DNA from: Antarcticirhabdus aurantiaca
Lineage (GTDB): Bacteria; Pseudomonadota; Alphaproteobacteria; Rhizobiales; Rhizobiaceae
DNA: 64,000 bases
Assembly (NCBI RefSeq): GCF_009765365.1
Contig: NZ_VTOM01000015.1
Coordinates: 62,001-126,000, forward strand
Direction: 5' to 3'
In this document: piece by piece, positions 34,098 to 42,454 of the stretch
Numbering within the stretch: position 1 is the first letter of the stretch
Layout of the letters: each line of letters opens with the position of its first letter
Notes under the pieces: model-generated
Seen by the model: only the letters and a program-made list of their open reading frames with translations
Databases searched by the model: none
What the model was told of the DNA's origin: nothing
Translations under genes and position numbers: made by a program

Positions 34098-34808
34098 ATG
34101 GGCACCAGCACGGGCGAGGATGCGAGGCGCGCGGCGCCGACGAGCCGCATGCGCGAGGCGATCGCGGTGATGGCGGAATACATCGCCCGCTCGACGCTGA
34201 AGCCGGGCGACAAGCTGCCCTCGGAGCACGAGGTGATGGCGGCGCTCGGCATCGGCCGCTCCACCGTGCGCGAGGTCATGCGCCACTTCCAGGCGCTCGG
34301 CGTCGTCGAAACGCGGCGCGGCTCGGGCTCGTTTCTTCTCAAGCCCGTGTCGGCCGAGACGATCCATCTGCCGCTCTCGATCGAGCCGGGTCCGGCGAGC
34401 CGCTCGCCGCTCCACGCGCTCGACGTCTGCCGCGCGCTGGAGGTCGAAGCCGCGATGATGGCGGCGCGCCGGGCCGCCGACGCCGACATCGAGCGCCTGG
34501 GTCGCCTGCTCGACGCGCTGGAAGAGGCCCACCGCGCGCGGGGAACGGCCGCCCCCGAGATCCTCGCCTTCCGGCGGGCGGTCCACGAGGCGACGGGCAA
34601 TCCGCTCTTCGCCCAGCTCATCGACCAGATGCGCGCCGGCGGCAGCGGCGACGACGCGGCCTTCGAGCAGCCCGAGGTGGCGCGCCGGACCTTTCCCGTC
34701 TTTCGGACGCTCTTCGAGGCGATAGGGCGCGGCCAGCCCGGCGCCGCGCGCGAGGCGGCGGCCCGCCTCTTCGCCGTGCTCGAGGACGAGGCGACGGCCG
34801 AGCGCTGA
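34098..34808 (+). CDS. GntR-family transcriptional regulator (FadR subfamily)
   Basis: A 236-residue protein. The winged helix is at about 20-85: SRMREAIAVMAEYIARSTLK, PGDKLPSEHEVMAALGIGRS, TVREVMRHFQALGVVETRRG. The helical FCD effector domain follows (LHALDVCRALEVEAAMMAAR; LAFRRAVHEATGNPLFAQLI). The sugar-acid ligand is unknown. The ribosome-binding site is GGAGG, 6-7 nt. The next plus-strand gene is a FAH-family dehydratase-like enzyme 434 bp away, a plausible target. Confidence 0.88.
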   Translation: MGTSTGEDARRAAPTSRMREAIAVMAEYIARSTLKPGDKLPSEHEVMAALGIGRSTVREVMRHFQALGVVETRRGSGSFLLKPVSAETIHLPLSIEPGPASRSPLHALDVCRALEVEAAMMAARRAADADIERLGRLLDALEEAHRARGTAAPEILAFRRAVHEATGNPLFAQLIDQMRAGGSGDDAAFEQPEVARRTFPVFRTLFEAIGRGQPGAAREAAARLFAVLEDEATAER

Positions 34809-34864
34809 AGCGAGCAATCGAGGCGATTCCACGAGGCTCGGCATACGAAACGGAATGCGGGAAA

Positions 34865-35050
34865 GAGAACGAGCTGACAGGGCCCGGCGGACGCGCCTCT
34901 CGGCAGATCCGCTGGCCCTTGTCGCTCACCAGCCGGTTCCCGTCGTGACCAGCTCCAGGTGCTACCTGGCACGCCTCCGCCGACAGCAGTCCTGGGCCGG
35001 AGGGATCGCTTCTGATCGGCGGGCGCTCGTCCCGCCGAAGTGCTGCGCGT
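34865..35050 (-). ncRNA. Candidate structured small RNA
   Basis: A minus-strand promoter (TTGACG, 17 bp, TATTGA) would start a transcript near 35050 that crosses about 185 nt with no credible reading frame. Structures seen on that strand: a 7-bp hairpin CGGCGGG/CCCGCCG (35017-35037), a hairpin CCAGGT-agc-ACCTGG (34955-34969), and a final stem AGGGCC-GCGGA pairing with TCCGC-GGGCCCT (34879-34919) followed by a pyrimidine-rich tail. The size is like 6S-type RNAs, but I cannot match it to a family, so it is listed as a candidate. The rest of 34809-35242 holds nothing else. Confidence 0.5.
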
Positions 35051-35057
35051 AACCGAA

Positions 35058-35086
35058 TCAATAGAACGAACGAGGAATATCGTCAA
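35058..35086 (-). promoter_or_regulatory. Sigma-70-type promoter for the candidate small RNA
   Basis: On the minus strand, TTGACG (35081-35086) and TATTGA (35058-35063) are separated by exactly 17 bp in a locally AT-rich stretch. No minus-strand coding gene begins within several hundred bases downstream. Confidence 0.55.
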
Positions 35087-35242
35087 GAACGAAAACGGAA
35101 CGATGTTTGGAAAAGACCTCGGGTCGCCGGAGAATGCGAGCCTGCCTGCGGGAATTCCCCTGTCGGCGCCGCGCACCGCGCGGCTATAAGCCGGCCGAAG
35201 CGCGGGAGGCGCGGCAGGCATTCGACGTCTTGGAGGACGGGC

Positions 35243-36433
35243 ATGATCACACACGAGCATCACCGGGCGACGCTGGCTCTGGCCGAGGCGGCAGGCGCGA
35301 GCGGCGCGGCGCTGGTCGGGCGCGTCTTCCGCCCCGACGTCGCCGGCCCCGCCGTCGTGCGCATCCAGAACGGCCGCGCCCTCGACCTCACCGCCGCCTT
35401 CCCCACCGTCCGCGACCTGTGCGAGACCGACGATCCCGCGAGCGCCCTTCGCGCCGCACCCGCCGGCGAGGACCTCGGCAGCGTCGCCGACTTGGCTCTC
35501 AACGCCGACCCGCGGAACCGGAACGCCGCGCGCCCGCACCTCCTCTCGCCCATCGACCTCCAGGCGGTGAAGGCGGCGGGCGTCACCTTCGTCGTGTCCA
35601 TGCTGGAGCGCGTCATCGAGGAGCGCATCCGGGGCGATGCGGGCGCGGCGGCGGGCGTGCGCCAGACCATCCTCGACCTCGTGGGCTCCGACATCCGGGC
35701 GCTCAAGCCCGGCAGCGCCGAGGCCGCCCGCCTCAAGGCCGCCCTCATCGAGGCGGGCGCCTGGAGCCAGTATCTGGAAGTGGGCATCGGGCCGGACGCG
35801 GAGATCTTCACCAAGGGCCAGCCGCTCTCCACCGTCGGCTCGGGCGCGGAGATCGGCGTTCATCCCGCCTCCACCTGGAACAATCCCGAGCCCGAGGTGG
35901 TGCTGGCCGCCGCCTCGAGCGGGCGCATCGTCGGGGCGAGCCTCGGCAACGACGTCAACCTTCGCGACGTGGAGGGCCGCTCGGCGCTGCTTCTGGGCAA
36001 GGCCAAGGACAACAACGGCGCGGCGGCCGTCGGGCCGTTCCTGCGGCTCTTCGACGACAACTTCACGCTCGAGGACGTGCGCGCCCTGGAGCTGAGCCTG
36101 ACCGTCGAGGGCGAGGAGGGCTACGCGCTGACGGGCCGCTCCTCCATGCGCGAGATCAGCCGCGACCCGGCCGACCTCGTCGGCCAGGCGATCAACGCCC
36201 ACCACCGCTATCCCGACGGGCTCGTGCTTTATCTCGGCACCATGTTCGCTCCCGTCGAGGACCGCGACGAGCCGGGCCGCGGCTTCACCCACAAGGCGGG
36301 CGACGTCGTCTCGATCGCGACCGACAAGCTCGGCGCCCTCGTCAACCGCACCGCCCCCACCGACGCCGTCGAAGGAGGCGCCATGGGCGCCGCCGACCTC
36401 ATGCGAAACCTCGCCAAACGCGGCCTTCTTTGA
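35243..36433 (+). CDS. Fumarylacetoacetate hydrolase family protein (XylX/KdaD-like sugar-acid dehydratase)
   Basis: A 396-residue protein. The FAH fold is in the C-terminal half: VGSGAEIGVHPASTWNNPEP, EVVLAAASSGRIVGASLGND, VNLRDVEGRSALLLGKAKDN and GRGFTHKAGDVVSIATDKLG. Its length and FAH arrangement resemble 2-keto-3-deoxy-pentonate dehydratases (XylX, KdaD) of non-phosphorylating xylose or arabinose pathways. No other pathway genes are adjacent, so the reaction is inferred. GGAGG precedes the ATG by 7 nt. The GntR gene upstream could regulate it. Confidence 0.75.
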   Translation: MITHEHHRATLALAEAAGASGAALVGRVFRPDVAGPAVVRIQNGRALDLTAAFPTVRDLCETDDPASALRAAPAGEDLGSVADLALNADPRNRNAARPHLLSPIDLQAVKAAGVTFVVSMLERVIEERIRGDAGAAAGVRQTILDLVGSDIRALKPGSAEAARLKAALIEAGAWSQYLEVGIGPDAEIFTKGQPLSTVGSGAEIGVHPASTWNNPEPEVVLAAASSGRIVGASLGNDVNLRDVEGRSALLLGKAKDNNGAAAVGPFLRLFDDNFTLEDVRALELSLTVEGEEGYALTGRSSMREISRDPADLVGQAINAHHRYPDGLVLYLGTMFAPVEDRDEPGRGFTHKAGDVVSIATDKLGALVNRTAPTDAVEGGAMGAADLMRNLAKRGLL

Positions 36434-36439
36434 GAAGCC

Positions 36440-37219
36440 TCAGTCGGCGTTCGCCAGGGCGCTGCGGCAATGGAGATAGGCCGGGTCGAAGTGGCAGACG
36501 CGCTTCAGCCCGGCCCAGTCGAGGATCCGCACCGAGCGGCGGCTGATCGCCACGAGCCGCTCGGCCCTGAGGTCCTGCAGCGCGCGGTTCACCGAGACGG
36601 GCGTCAGGCCGAGCGCGTCGGCCATCTCGATCTGGGTGAGCGGCAGGGCGAACTGGTGGTCGACGGCGAGACCCGCCGCGTCGAGCCGCACCAGCATCTC
36701 GCACAGGAGATGGGCAGCGTTCTCGCGCGCCGAGCGCCGGCCCATGCCGAGGATCCACTCGCGGAAGATCGCCCCGTCGATCAGCGAGGAGCGCCAGAGC
36801 GCCGCGGCGATGCGCGGCCGCGCCCGGCATATGGCCTTCAGGTCCTCGTGCCGGACGGTGGCGAGGCGGCAGGGCGTGTTGGCGGCGAGGCTGCAGTCCA
36901 GAACGCCGAGATACAGGCTCTGGAGATCCGGGATGTCGCCGGGCAGGTGGAAGGCGACGATCTGGCGCCGGCCGTCCGGGATCATCTTGTACCAGTTGGT
37001 CAGGCCTTCGAGGACGATGCAGCATTGACTCGGCTCGTCGCCTTCGGTGACGATGTCCTGGCCCGCCGCGACGTCGCGAAGCGTCACCGGCAGGTCGAGC
37101 AGGGCCTGTCGGTCCTCCTCGTCGAGGTCGAAGATGCTGTCCAGCTTGCGGATCAGCACGTGCTCCGCGGAGTCCGCGCTGACCTTCAGTGGTAAGGACA
37201 GATCGTCTCGAAGCATCAT
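36440..37219 (-). CDS. Crp/Fnr family transcriptional regulator
   Basis: A 259-residue protein. The cNMP-like domain is at about 15-150 (DVAAGQDIVTEGDEPSQCCI, LEGLTNWYKMIPDGRRQIVA, FHLPGDIPDLQSLYLGVLDC), and the C-terminal HTH_Crp is at about 175-245 (LPLTQIEMADALGLTPVSVN, RALQDLRAERLV). There is no N-terminal Fnr-type cysteine cluster. This is a common rhizobial type in which the ligand is unknown. Two adjacent ATGs (37219, 37216) may start it. It is convergent with the FAH gene, 6 bp apart. Confidence 0.88.
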   Translation of the reverse strand: MMLRDDLSLPLKVSADSAEHVLIRKLDSIFDLDEEDRQALLDLPVTLRDVAAGQDIVTEGDEPSQCCIVLEGLTNWYKMIPDGRRQIVAFHLPGDIPDLQSLYLGVLDCSLAANTPCRLATVRHEDLKAICRARPRIAAALWRSSLIDGAIFREWILGMGRRSARENAAHLLCEMLVRLDAAGLAVDHQFALPLTQIEMADALGLTPVSVNRALQDLRAERLVAISRRSVRILDWAGLKRVCHFDPAYLHCRSALANAD

Positions 37220-37450
37220 CTGATTCTGGTTCCGGCTTGGCCCGCCTTCGGGGTTAAACGCCTGTCGCCCAAGGCGGCAAGGCGCCATTTCGCTTCCTGT
37301 CTGCACGCCAGGAGCCGCGGGGAAGCCGCCCGGCGCGCCGCCTCGCCGATGACAGGAACGCGCTCCTCTGACATGAGGGGCCGGCAACACCCGCCGACCG
37401 GCATCTCGGAGCCGCCGGCGCGCCCTGCACCGTTCCGTCGGAGACCTCCC

Positions 37451-37963
37451 GTGCGCCCGTCACTCCGCAGCCTCGTCCTCGCTCTCTGCTTGTGTCCGGC
37501 GCTCGCCGCCGCGCACGATTATCGCGCCGGCTCGATCGCCATCGATCATCCCTTTGCCCGGGCGACGCTGCCCGGCGCCGCGGTGGGAGGAGCCTATATG
37601 GCGCTCCGCAACGACGGGACGACCGCCGACCGGCTCGTCGCGGCCTCGACGCCGGCCGCCGAGCGGGTGGAGTTCCACTCGATGACGATGCAGGGCGACG
37701 TGATGCGCATGACGCCGATCAAGGCCGGCATCGAGCTGCCGCCCGGCGAAACGGTATCGGTGCGGCCCGGCGGCCTGCACCTCATGCTCGTCGGGCTGAA
37801 GGCCCCGCTCGCGCAGGGAACGCGCGTGCCGATGACGCTGGACTTCGCGTCGGGCGCACGCGTCGAGGTCGAGCTCGCCGTGGAAGCGCCCAATGCCGGA
37901 GCCGGCAGCGCGGGTGCCGAGCACGAGCACGGCGCGCACGGGGAAGCGGGCGAGAGCCGCTGA
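37451..37963 (+). CDS. Periplasmic copper chaperone PCu(A)C
   Basis: A 170-residue exported protein. The signal peptide is VRPSLRSLVLALCLCPALAA. The copper motif H-X10-M-X21/22-H-X-M is visible as H76, M87, H110 and M112 (EFHSMTMQGDVMRM; GGLHLMLVG). A His-rich tail (EHEHGAHGE) may add metal affinity. It delivers Cu(I) to cytochrome oxidase. Start GTG 37451. No SenC/Cox17-like partner is adjacent. Confidence 0.9.
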   Translation: MRPSLRSLVLALCLCPALAAAHDYRAGSIAIDHPFARATLPGAAVGGAYMALRNDGTTADRLVAASTPAAERVEFHSMTMQGDVMRMTPIKAGIELPPGETVSVRPGGLHLMLVGLKAPLAQGTRVPMTLDFASGARVEVELAVEAPNAGAGSAGAEHEHGAHGEAGESR

Positions 37964-38058
37964 ACCGACGGCGGCGTCTGGCCCGCCGCTTGGCATCGCC
38001 GATCGATTGCCTATCTAACGGCTTTCGCGCCGCCCGATCGACGTGCAACGGACAGGAC

Positions 38059-38388
38059 GTGCCCTTTCTTCACATCTGCTACGCCAGCGAACTCCTCGAT
38101 GCGTCCGCCGGCGCTCGCGCCGCTCTTCTCGCCCAGGCCAAGCGCAACAACGAACAGGCTGGCATCACCGGCTGCATCGCCTTCGAGGACCGACGCTGCG
38201 TCCAGATCCTGGAAGGACCGCGCGACCGCGTGGAAGCCTTGTTCGAGACGATCCGGCACGACCCGCGCCATATGGGCGTCGTGGAACTGACCCGGCGCGA
38301 GATCGACGGGCTCCACTTCGAGCGCTGGGGCATGTCGCGCTGGCAGGTCTCGGACCTCTACCTCCTGTCGGAACGCGTCGCCTCCTGA
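38059..38388 (+). CDS. BLUF-domain blue-light sensor (stand-alone)
   Basis: A 109-residue FAD-binding photoreceptor. Key residues line up with AppA: Y8 (ICYASE), N31 (NNEQAGITG), Q49 (CVQILEGP), W90 and M92 (FERWGMSRW), with a constant one-residue shift after Tyr. ITGCIAFEDRRCVQILEGPR is the BLUF signature. There is no output domain, so it must signal through a partner. It starts with GTG 38059 and a short-spaced AGG. It lies 95 bp after the PCu(A)C gene on the same strand. Confidence 0.88.
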   Translation: MPFLHICYASELLDASAGARAALLAQAKRNNEQAGITGCIAFEDRRCVQILEGPRDRVEALFETIRHDPRHMGVVELTRREIDGLHFERWGMSRWQVSDLYLLSERVAS

Positions 38389-38416
38389 GGGCGCCCTGCC
38401 GGCCGGGATCCGCGCG

Positions 38417-38722
38417 TCAGCCGCGGCGCCCCTGGCGCTGGCGGCAGCGGGCTTCCGCATCCGCGCCGGCACGGCGCGCCTGCTGCTCCAGGATGAGCCG
38501 GTAGCCGAGCCCGTTCTCGCTGCGGCTGACGAGCTGTTCGTAGCGGTTGGCGGCGGTCTGGCGGCCGTACTGGGCGCAGAAGGCGGCACTGCCGCGCGGG
38601 AACGGGTTCGCCGAAACGCGCGCGCCCTCGATCGGGTTGAGGTTGGGATAAGGCGTGGTTCCGTCGCCGACACAGCCGGCAAGAACGAGGCCCGACAGAA
38701 CGAGGGGGCCGATGGCGCGCAT
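38417..38722 (-). CDS. Small lipoprotein of unknown function
   Basis: A 101-residue protein. A lipoprotein signal peptide with lipobox LAGC (MRAIGPLVLSGLVLAGCVGD) places it in the envelope, with the lipid-bearing cysteine at 17. The mature part is basic and Arg/Gln rich (RRAGADAEARCRQRQGRRG). No domain recognised. It is convergent with the BLUF gene. Confidence 0.68.
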   Translation of the reverse strand: MRAIGPLVLSGLVLAGCVGDGTTPYPNLNPIEGARVSANPFPRGSAAFCAQYGRQTAANRYEQLVSRSENGLGYRLILEQQARRAGADAEARCRQRQGRRG

Positions 38723-38830
38723 GGAGGGACTCGCTTCTTCCGGGCACCGCGGCGTGGGACGGCGCCCTCCGATCTCCCAAGCGGAACGGATCGCGGCGCA
38801 ATTGGGTTCCCGCCGCGATCCTCCTGTTGA

Positions 38831-40114
38831 CTAAGCGTCGCGCGCCAGCCGCAGCCCCGCCATCGCCGTGCGCCGGTGCGGCTGCTGCGCCATCCGGTAG
38901 CTCGCGCGGATGTGACTGGCCGGCGTCAGGCACGAGCCGCCCTTCAGGACGTAGCGGTTGTTGGCGAAGCGGGCGTCCGATCCCGCCCGCGCCCCGGCTG
39001 ACGGCTTGAAGCCGGGATAGGGCGCGAAGGCGGAGGCGGTCCATTCCCAGACGTCGCCGAACACCTGCTTCAAGCCCGGCTGGGAGCCGTCGGCACGGCG
39101 CGGGCGCAGCGCCTGGCGCTCGTAGAGATTGCCCGTCACCGGCACGTCCTCGGCCGCCCGTTCCCACTCCGCTTCGGTGGGCAGGCGGCGGCCGGCCCAG
39201 CGGGCATAGGCGTCCGCCTCGAAATAGCTGAGATGCGCGACCGGCGCGCTCATGTCGACCGGCTGCATGCCGCGCAGCGTCATCGTCCACCAGATGCCGT
39301 CGCGGCGCTCCCAATAGAGCGGGTGCGACCACTTCTCGGACAGGATCTGCTCCCAGCCGTCGGCGAGCCAGAGCAGCGGCGAGCGGTAGCCGCCGTCCTC
39401 GATGAACTCCATCCATTCGCCGTTGGTGACCGGCCGGTCGGCCAGCTCGAAGGGGCGCAGCAGCACCTGGTGGCGCGGGCGCTCGGCGTCGAAGGCGAAG
39501 CCGCCGTCCTCGGGCGCGCGGCCGATCTCGGCGATGCCGCCGGGAAAGCCGATCCAGAGCGGGATGTCGACGCTGGCGCTCTCCATGCGCCGCGGCTCGG
39601 CCTCGCGATAGTTCGGCTTCAGGGGATTGCACGAGAAGAGATGCAGGATGTCGACGAGGAGGAGCTCGCCCTGGCGCTCCTCGCGGTTGCAGCCGAGCTC
39701 CACCGCCGCCTCGACGTCCGGGCCGACTGCCCCCTCGCCGAGCAGCGTCGACATGGCCGCGTCGACATGCGCGCGCCACTCGCGCACCCGGTCGAGCGAG
39801 GGGCGCGTGATCAGGCCCGGCACGGCGCGCACGAGCCGCGGGCCGGCGCTTTCGGGAAAGGGATCGAACAGCGCCAGGAGCCGCTCGTCGAAGGGACGGT
39901 AGTTCGGCAGGTGCGCCTTGAGAACCACCGTCTCGAAGAAGGCGGTGGGCATGGCGAGGTGCCACTTGGCGGGGCATGCGTCGGGGCCGGTCTGGACCGT
40001 CGCGTCGGCGTCGGTCAGGGGCTCGGCGAGGAAGAGGCTCCGGGCGCGCACCGTTGCGTAGCGCTCGACGAGGGCGCGCGAGGGAGCGGCCTTGACGGCC
40101 TGGCTGCGGGACAT
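38831..40114 (-). CDS. egtB: EgtB-family protein with iron-site residues replaced
   Basis: A 427-residue protein with the full EgtB layout: a DinB-like helical domain (1-180) and a C-terminal formylglycine-enzyme-like sulfoxide synthase domain (200-427; NGEWMEFIEDGGY, RRLPTEAEWERAA, FGDVWEWTASAFAPYPGF, NNRYVLKGGSCLTP). EgtB couples hercynine to a thiol with O2 in ergothioneine synthesis, using a three-histidine iron site. Here the usual WHLAH is WHLAM (M55), and the usual HHEQQHQEL is NREERQGEL (N143, R144, Q148), so all iron ligands are missing. It is either inactive or has another job. EgtD is not in the window. Confidence 0.85.
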   Translation of the reverse strand: MSRSQAVKAAPSRALVERYATVRARSLFLAEPLTDADATVQTGPDACPAKWHLAMPTAFFETVVLKAHLPNYRPFDERLLALFDPFPESAGPRLVRAVPGLITRPSLDRVREWRAHVDAAMSTLLGEGAVGPDVEAAVELGCNREERQGELLLVDILHLFSCNPLKPNYREAEPRRMESASVDIPLWIGFPGGIAEIGRAPEDGGFAFDAERPRHQVLLRPFELADRPVTNGEWMEFIEDGGYRSPLLWLADGWEQILSEKWSHPLYWERRDGIWWTMTLRGMQPVDMSAPVAHLSYFEADAYARWAGRRLPTEAEWERAAEDVPVTGNLYERQALRPRRADGSQPGLKQVFGDVWEWTASAFAPYPGFKPSAGARAGSDARFANNRYVLKGGSCLTPASHIRASYRMAQQPHRRTAMAGLRLARDA

Positions 40115-40439
40115 GTCTGCTCGTTCCTCATTCGCCCGCTCCGCTTGTTGTCGGCCGGGGCCGGCAAGTCGGCGGGCGATCGTTCTGGCCTCGTCGGGCG
40201 AGGCTGGCTGCTCGTCTGTTGAAGCGGGTCGGATCGCTCGACCGAGCCCGCGCCGGGCACCGACTTAATCCTATCCTGCGGCGGTGCAATGACGCGCGAC
40301 GAAAGGATGCGTGAAGGGCCGCGTCCCGCCCCGTCGGCCGGGTGGTCAAGCATCTGGCGCGGCTGGCTCGAAGAGGTTTTGACGCGGAGGCCCAAACCGG
40401 GCATGCGGGAGGAGACGTGCAGTCGAGGCGACGACCCCC
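40115..40439. other. 325-bp intergenic region between divergent egtB-like and pabB genes
   Basis: No reading frame with convincing coding character is seen. The region must hold both promoters; a slightly AT-richer patch lies near 40262-40280. An imperfect hairpin (GCGGGtCGG facing CCGaGCCCGC) lies at 40224-40251. GGAGGAG-like bases occur near 40411, too far upstream for pabB. Confidence 0.5.
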
Positions 40440-41852
40440 ATGCTGATCCGCGAGATCGCCTTTCTCGATCCGGCCGAGGCGGCGGCGCGCCTGCGTCCCT
40501 TCGGCGACCTCGCGCTCCTCGACAGCGCCATGCCCCATCCGACGCTCGCACGCCACGCCTTCGTCGCCGCCGACCCGTTTTCGCGCCTCGCGGTCGACCG
40601 GATCGGCGCGCTCGTCGACGGGCGTCGCGTGGCGGGTCCCCCGATCGAGGCGATCCGCGCCGCCCTGTCGCGCTTCCGCCTGGCGCCGCGGCCCGACCTT
40701 CCGCCCTTCCGGGGCGGCGCGCTCGGCCACGTCGCCTACGAGTTCGCCCACCACCTGGAACGGCTCGACGCACCGGCCGACATCGACGCGGTGCAGCCCT
40801 CGCTGCGGCTCGGCCTCTACGACACCGTTGTCGCGCTCGACGTGATCGACAAGCGCGCCTGGCTCTTCGCGTCCGGCTTCCCCGAAATGGAAGATGACGC
40901 CCGCCGCGCCCGCGCGAACGCCCGGCTCGCCCGCTTCGAGGCGGCGCTGACCGGGCCGGCCCCGCCGCGGCCCCGCCCCTTCGCGCCGGCGCCGGGAAGC
41001 GTTCCCGTCACCTCCAACTTCACGCCCGAGCGCTTCGCCGCGGCGGTGGAGCGGGTGCGCGACTACATCCTGTCCGGCGACATCTACCAGGCCAACATCG
41101 CCCAGACCTTCGAAGCGGCGCTTCCGGACGGCTTCGACCCCTTCGCCTTCCATCTCGCGCTGCGGGCGGCGAACCCCGCCCCTTTCGCGGCCTTTCTGGA
41201 AACGGGACCGCTCGCCGTCTCCTCCTCCAGCCCCGAGCGCTTCCTGAAGCTCATGACCGACGGGAGCGTCGAGACGCGCCCGATCAAGGGCACGGCGGCC
41301 CGCGACCTCGCCGACCCGGCGGCCGACGCCCGAGCGGCCGAGGCGCTTCTCGCGTCCGAGAAGGACCGGGCCGAGAACGTCATGATCGTCGACCTCATGC
41401 GCAACGACCTGTCGCGGGTCTGCGACCCCGACTCGGTCGCGGTGCCGGTTCTGTGTGGCCTGGAAAGCTACGCCTCGGTCCACCACCTCACCTCCGTCGT
41501 GACGGGGCGGCTCGCGCCGGGCCGCGACGCCCTCGACCTTCTCGCCGCGACCTTTCCCGGCGGCTCGATCACGGGCGCGCCGAAGATCCGGGCCATGGAC
41601 ATCATCACCGAGATCGAGACCACCGCCCGCGGCCCGTATTGCGGCTCGATCGGCTATATCGGCTTCGACGGGGCGATGGATCTCAACATCGCGATCCGCA
41701 CCGTCTCGATGAGCGAGAGCACCGCCCGCTTCCAGGCCGGCGGCGGCATCACGGTCCTGTCGGAGGGTGCGGCGGAATATCGCGAGACGCTGGCCAAGGC
41801 CGGCCGCATCCTGTCCGCTTTCGGAGCGCGCCCGTCCGCCGGTTCCCCATGA
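40440..41852 (+). CDS. pabB: Aminodeoxychorismate synthase component I
   Basis: A 470-residue chorismate-binding enzyme. The C-terminal domain has SGDIYQANIAQTFEA, SSSSPERFLKL, RPIKGTAARDLADP, ENVMIVDLMRNDLSRVCDPD, SVVTGRLAPGRDAL, FPGGSITGAPKIRAMDIITE and the end motif QAGGGITVLSEGAAEYRETL. PIKGT marks PabB-type rather than TrpE. With PabA it makes 4-amino-4-deoxychorismate for folate. It overlaps pabA by ATGA. Confidence 0.92.
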   Translation: MLIREIAFLDPAEAAARLRPFGDLALLDSAMPHPTLARHAFVAADPFSRLAVDRIGALVDGRRVAGPPIEAIRAALSRFRLAPRPDLPPFRGGALGHVAYEFAHHLERLDAPADIDAVQPSLRLGLYDTVVALDVIDKRAWLFASGFPEMEDDARRARANARLARFEAALTGPAPPRPRPFAPAPGSVPVTSNFTPERFAAAVERVRDYILSGDIYQANIAQTFEAALPDGFDPFAFHLALRAANPAPFAAFLETGPLAVSSSSPERFLKLMTDGSVETRPIKGTAARDLADPAADARAAEALLASEKDRAENVMIVDLMRNDLSRVCDPDSVAVPVLCGLESYASVHHLTSVVTGRLAPGRDALDLLAATFPGGSITGAPKIRAMDIITEIETTARGPYCGSIGYIGFDGAMDLNIAIRTVSMSESTARFQAGGGITVLSEGAAEYRETLAKAGRILSAFGARPSAGSP

Positions 41853-42454
41853 TCCTCGTCGTCGACAACTATGATTCCTTCGTCTTCAACGTCGCGCGCT
41901 ACCTCGCGCGGGCCGGCGCCGAGGTGGTGGTCCGGCGCAACGACGCGCTGGATCTGGCGGCCATCGCCGACCTCGCGCCCGAAGCGCTGGTGATCTCGCC
42001 GGGCCCCTGCGCGCCGGCCCAGGCCGGCATCTCGCTGGAGGCCGTCCGCACCCTGTCGGGGCGCCTTCCGATCCTCGGCGTCTGCCTCGGCCATCAGGTG
42101 ATCGGCGAAGCCTTCGGGGGCCGCGTCGAGCGCGCCGGGCGGCCGATGCACGGGCGCGCCTCGGACGTTTCGCACGAGGGCGCCGGGCTGTTCGCGGGCC
42201 TCCCCACCCCCGCCGCCTGCGGCCGCTATCACTCGCTGATCGTGCGCCCGACGCCGGAGATGGAGCGCCACCTCGCCGCGGACGCCTGGTCGGAGGACGG
42301 CGAGATCATGGGCCTCAGTCATCGCGAGCACCCGACCTACGGCATCCAGTTCCACCCCGAATCCGTGCTGACGCCGGAGGGCGACCGGATGCTGCGCAAC
42401 TTCCTTGACCTTTCGGAGGCTTGGCATGAGCGGCAGCGTCGTTTGGCGGAATGA
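41849..42454 (+). CDS. pabA: Aminodeoxychorismate synthase glutamine amidotransferase component II
   Basis: A 201-residue class I glutamine amidotransferase. The N-terminus is MILVVDNYDSFVFNVARYLA. The catalytic Cys is in ILGVCLGHQVIGEAFGG, and the His-Glu pair is in YGIQFHPESVLTPEG. It supplies ammonia to PabB. It could also serve anthranilate synthase, but its operon with pabB and pabC favours folate. The start overlaps the pabB stop by 4 bp, and its end overlaps pabC by 29 bp. Confidence 0.92.
   Translation: MILVVDNYDSFVFNVARYLARAGAEVVVRRNDALDLAAIADLAPEALVISPGPCAPAQAGISLEAVRTLSGRLPILGVCLGHQVIGEAFGGRVERAGRPMHGRASDVSHEGAGLFAGLPTPAACGRYHSLIVRPTPEMERHLAADAWSEDGEIMGLSHREHPTYGIQFHPESVLTPEGDRMLRNFLDLSEAWHERQRRLAE

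Noticed and set aside
34865-35050. RNase P RNA, tmRNA or cobalamin riboswitch
   Set aside because: One loop (GTGCCAGGTAGCACC) recalls RNase P, but the universally conserved RNase P, tmRNA and cobalamin-box blocks are missing and the length is wrong, so only a generic small RNA is proposed.
34618-35061. A 147-codon minus-strand ORF over the candidate RNA
   Set aside because: It runs into the GntR gene in antisense, has no ribosome-binding site near its start, and its composition is shadow-like.
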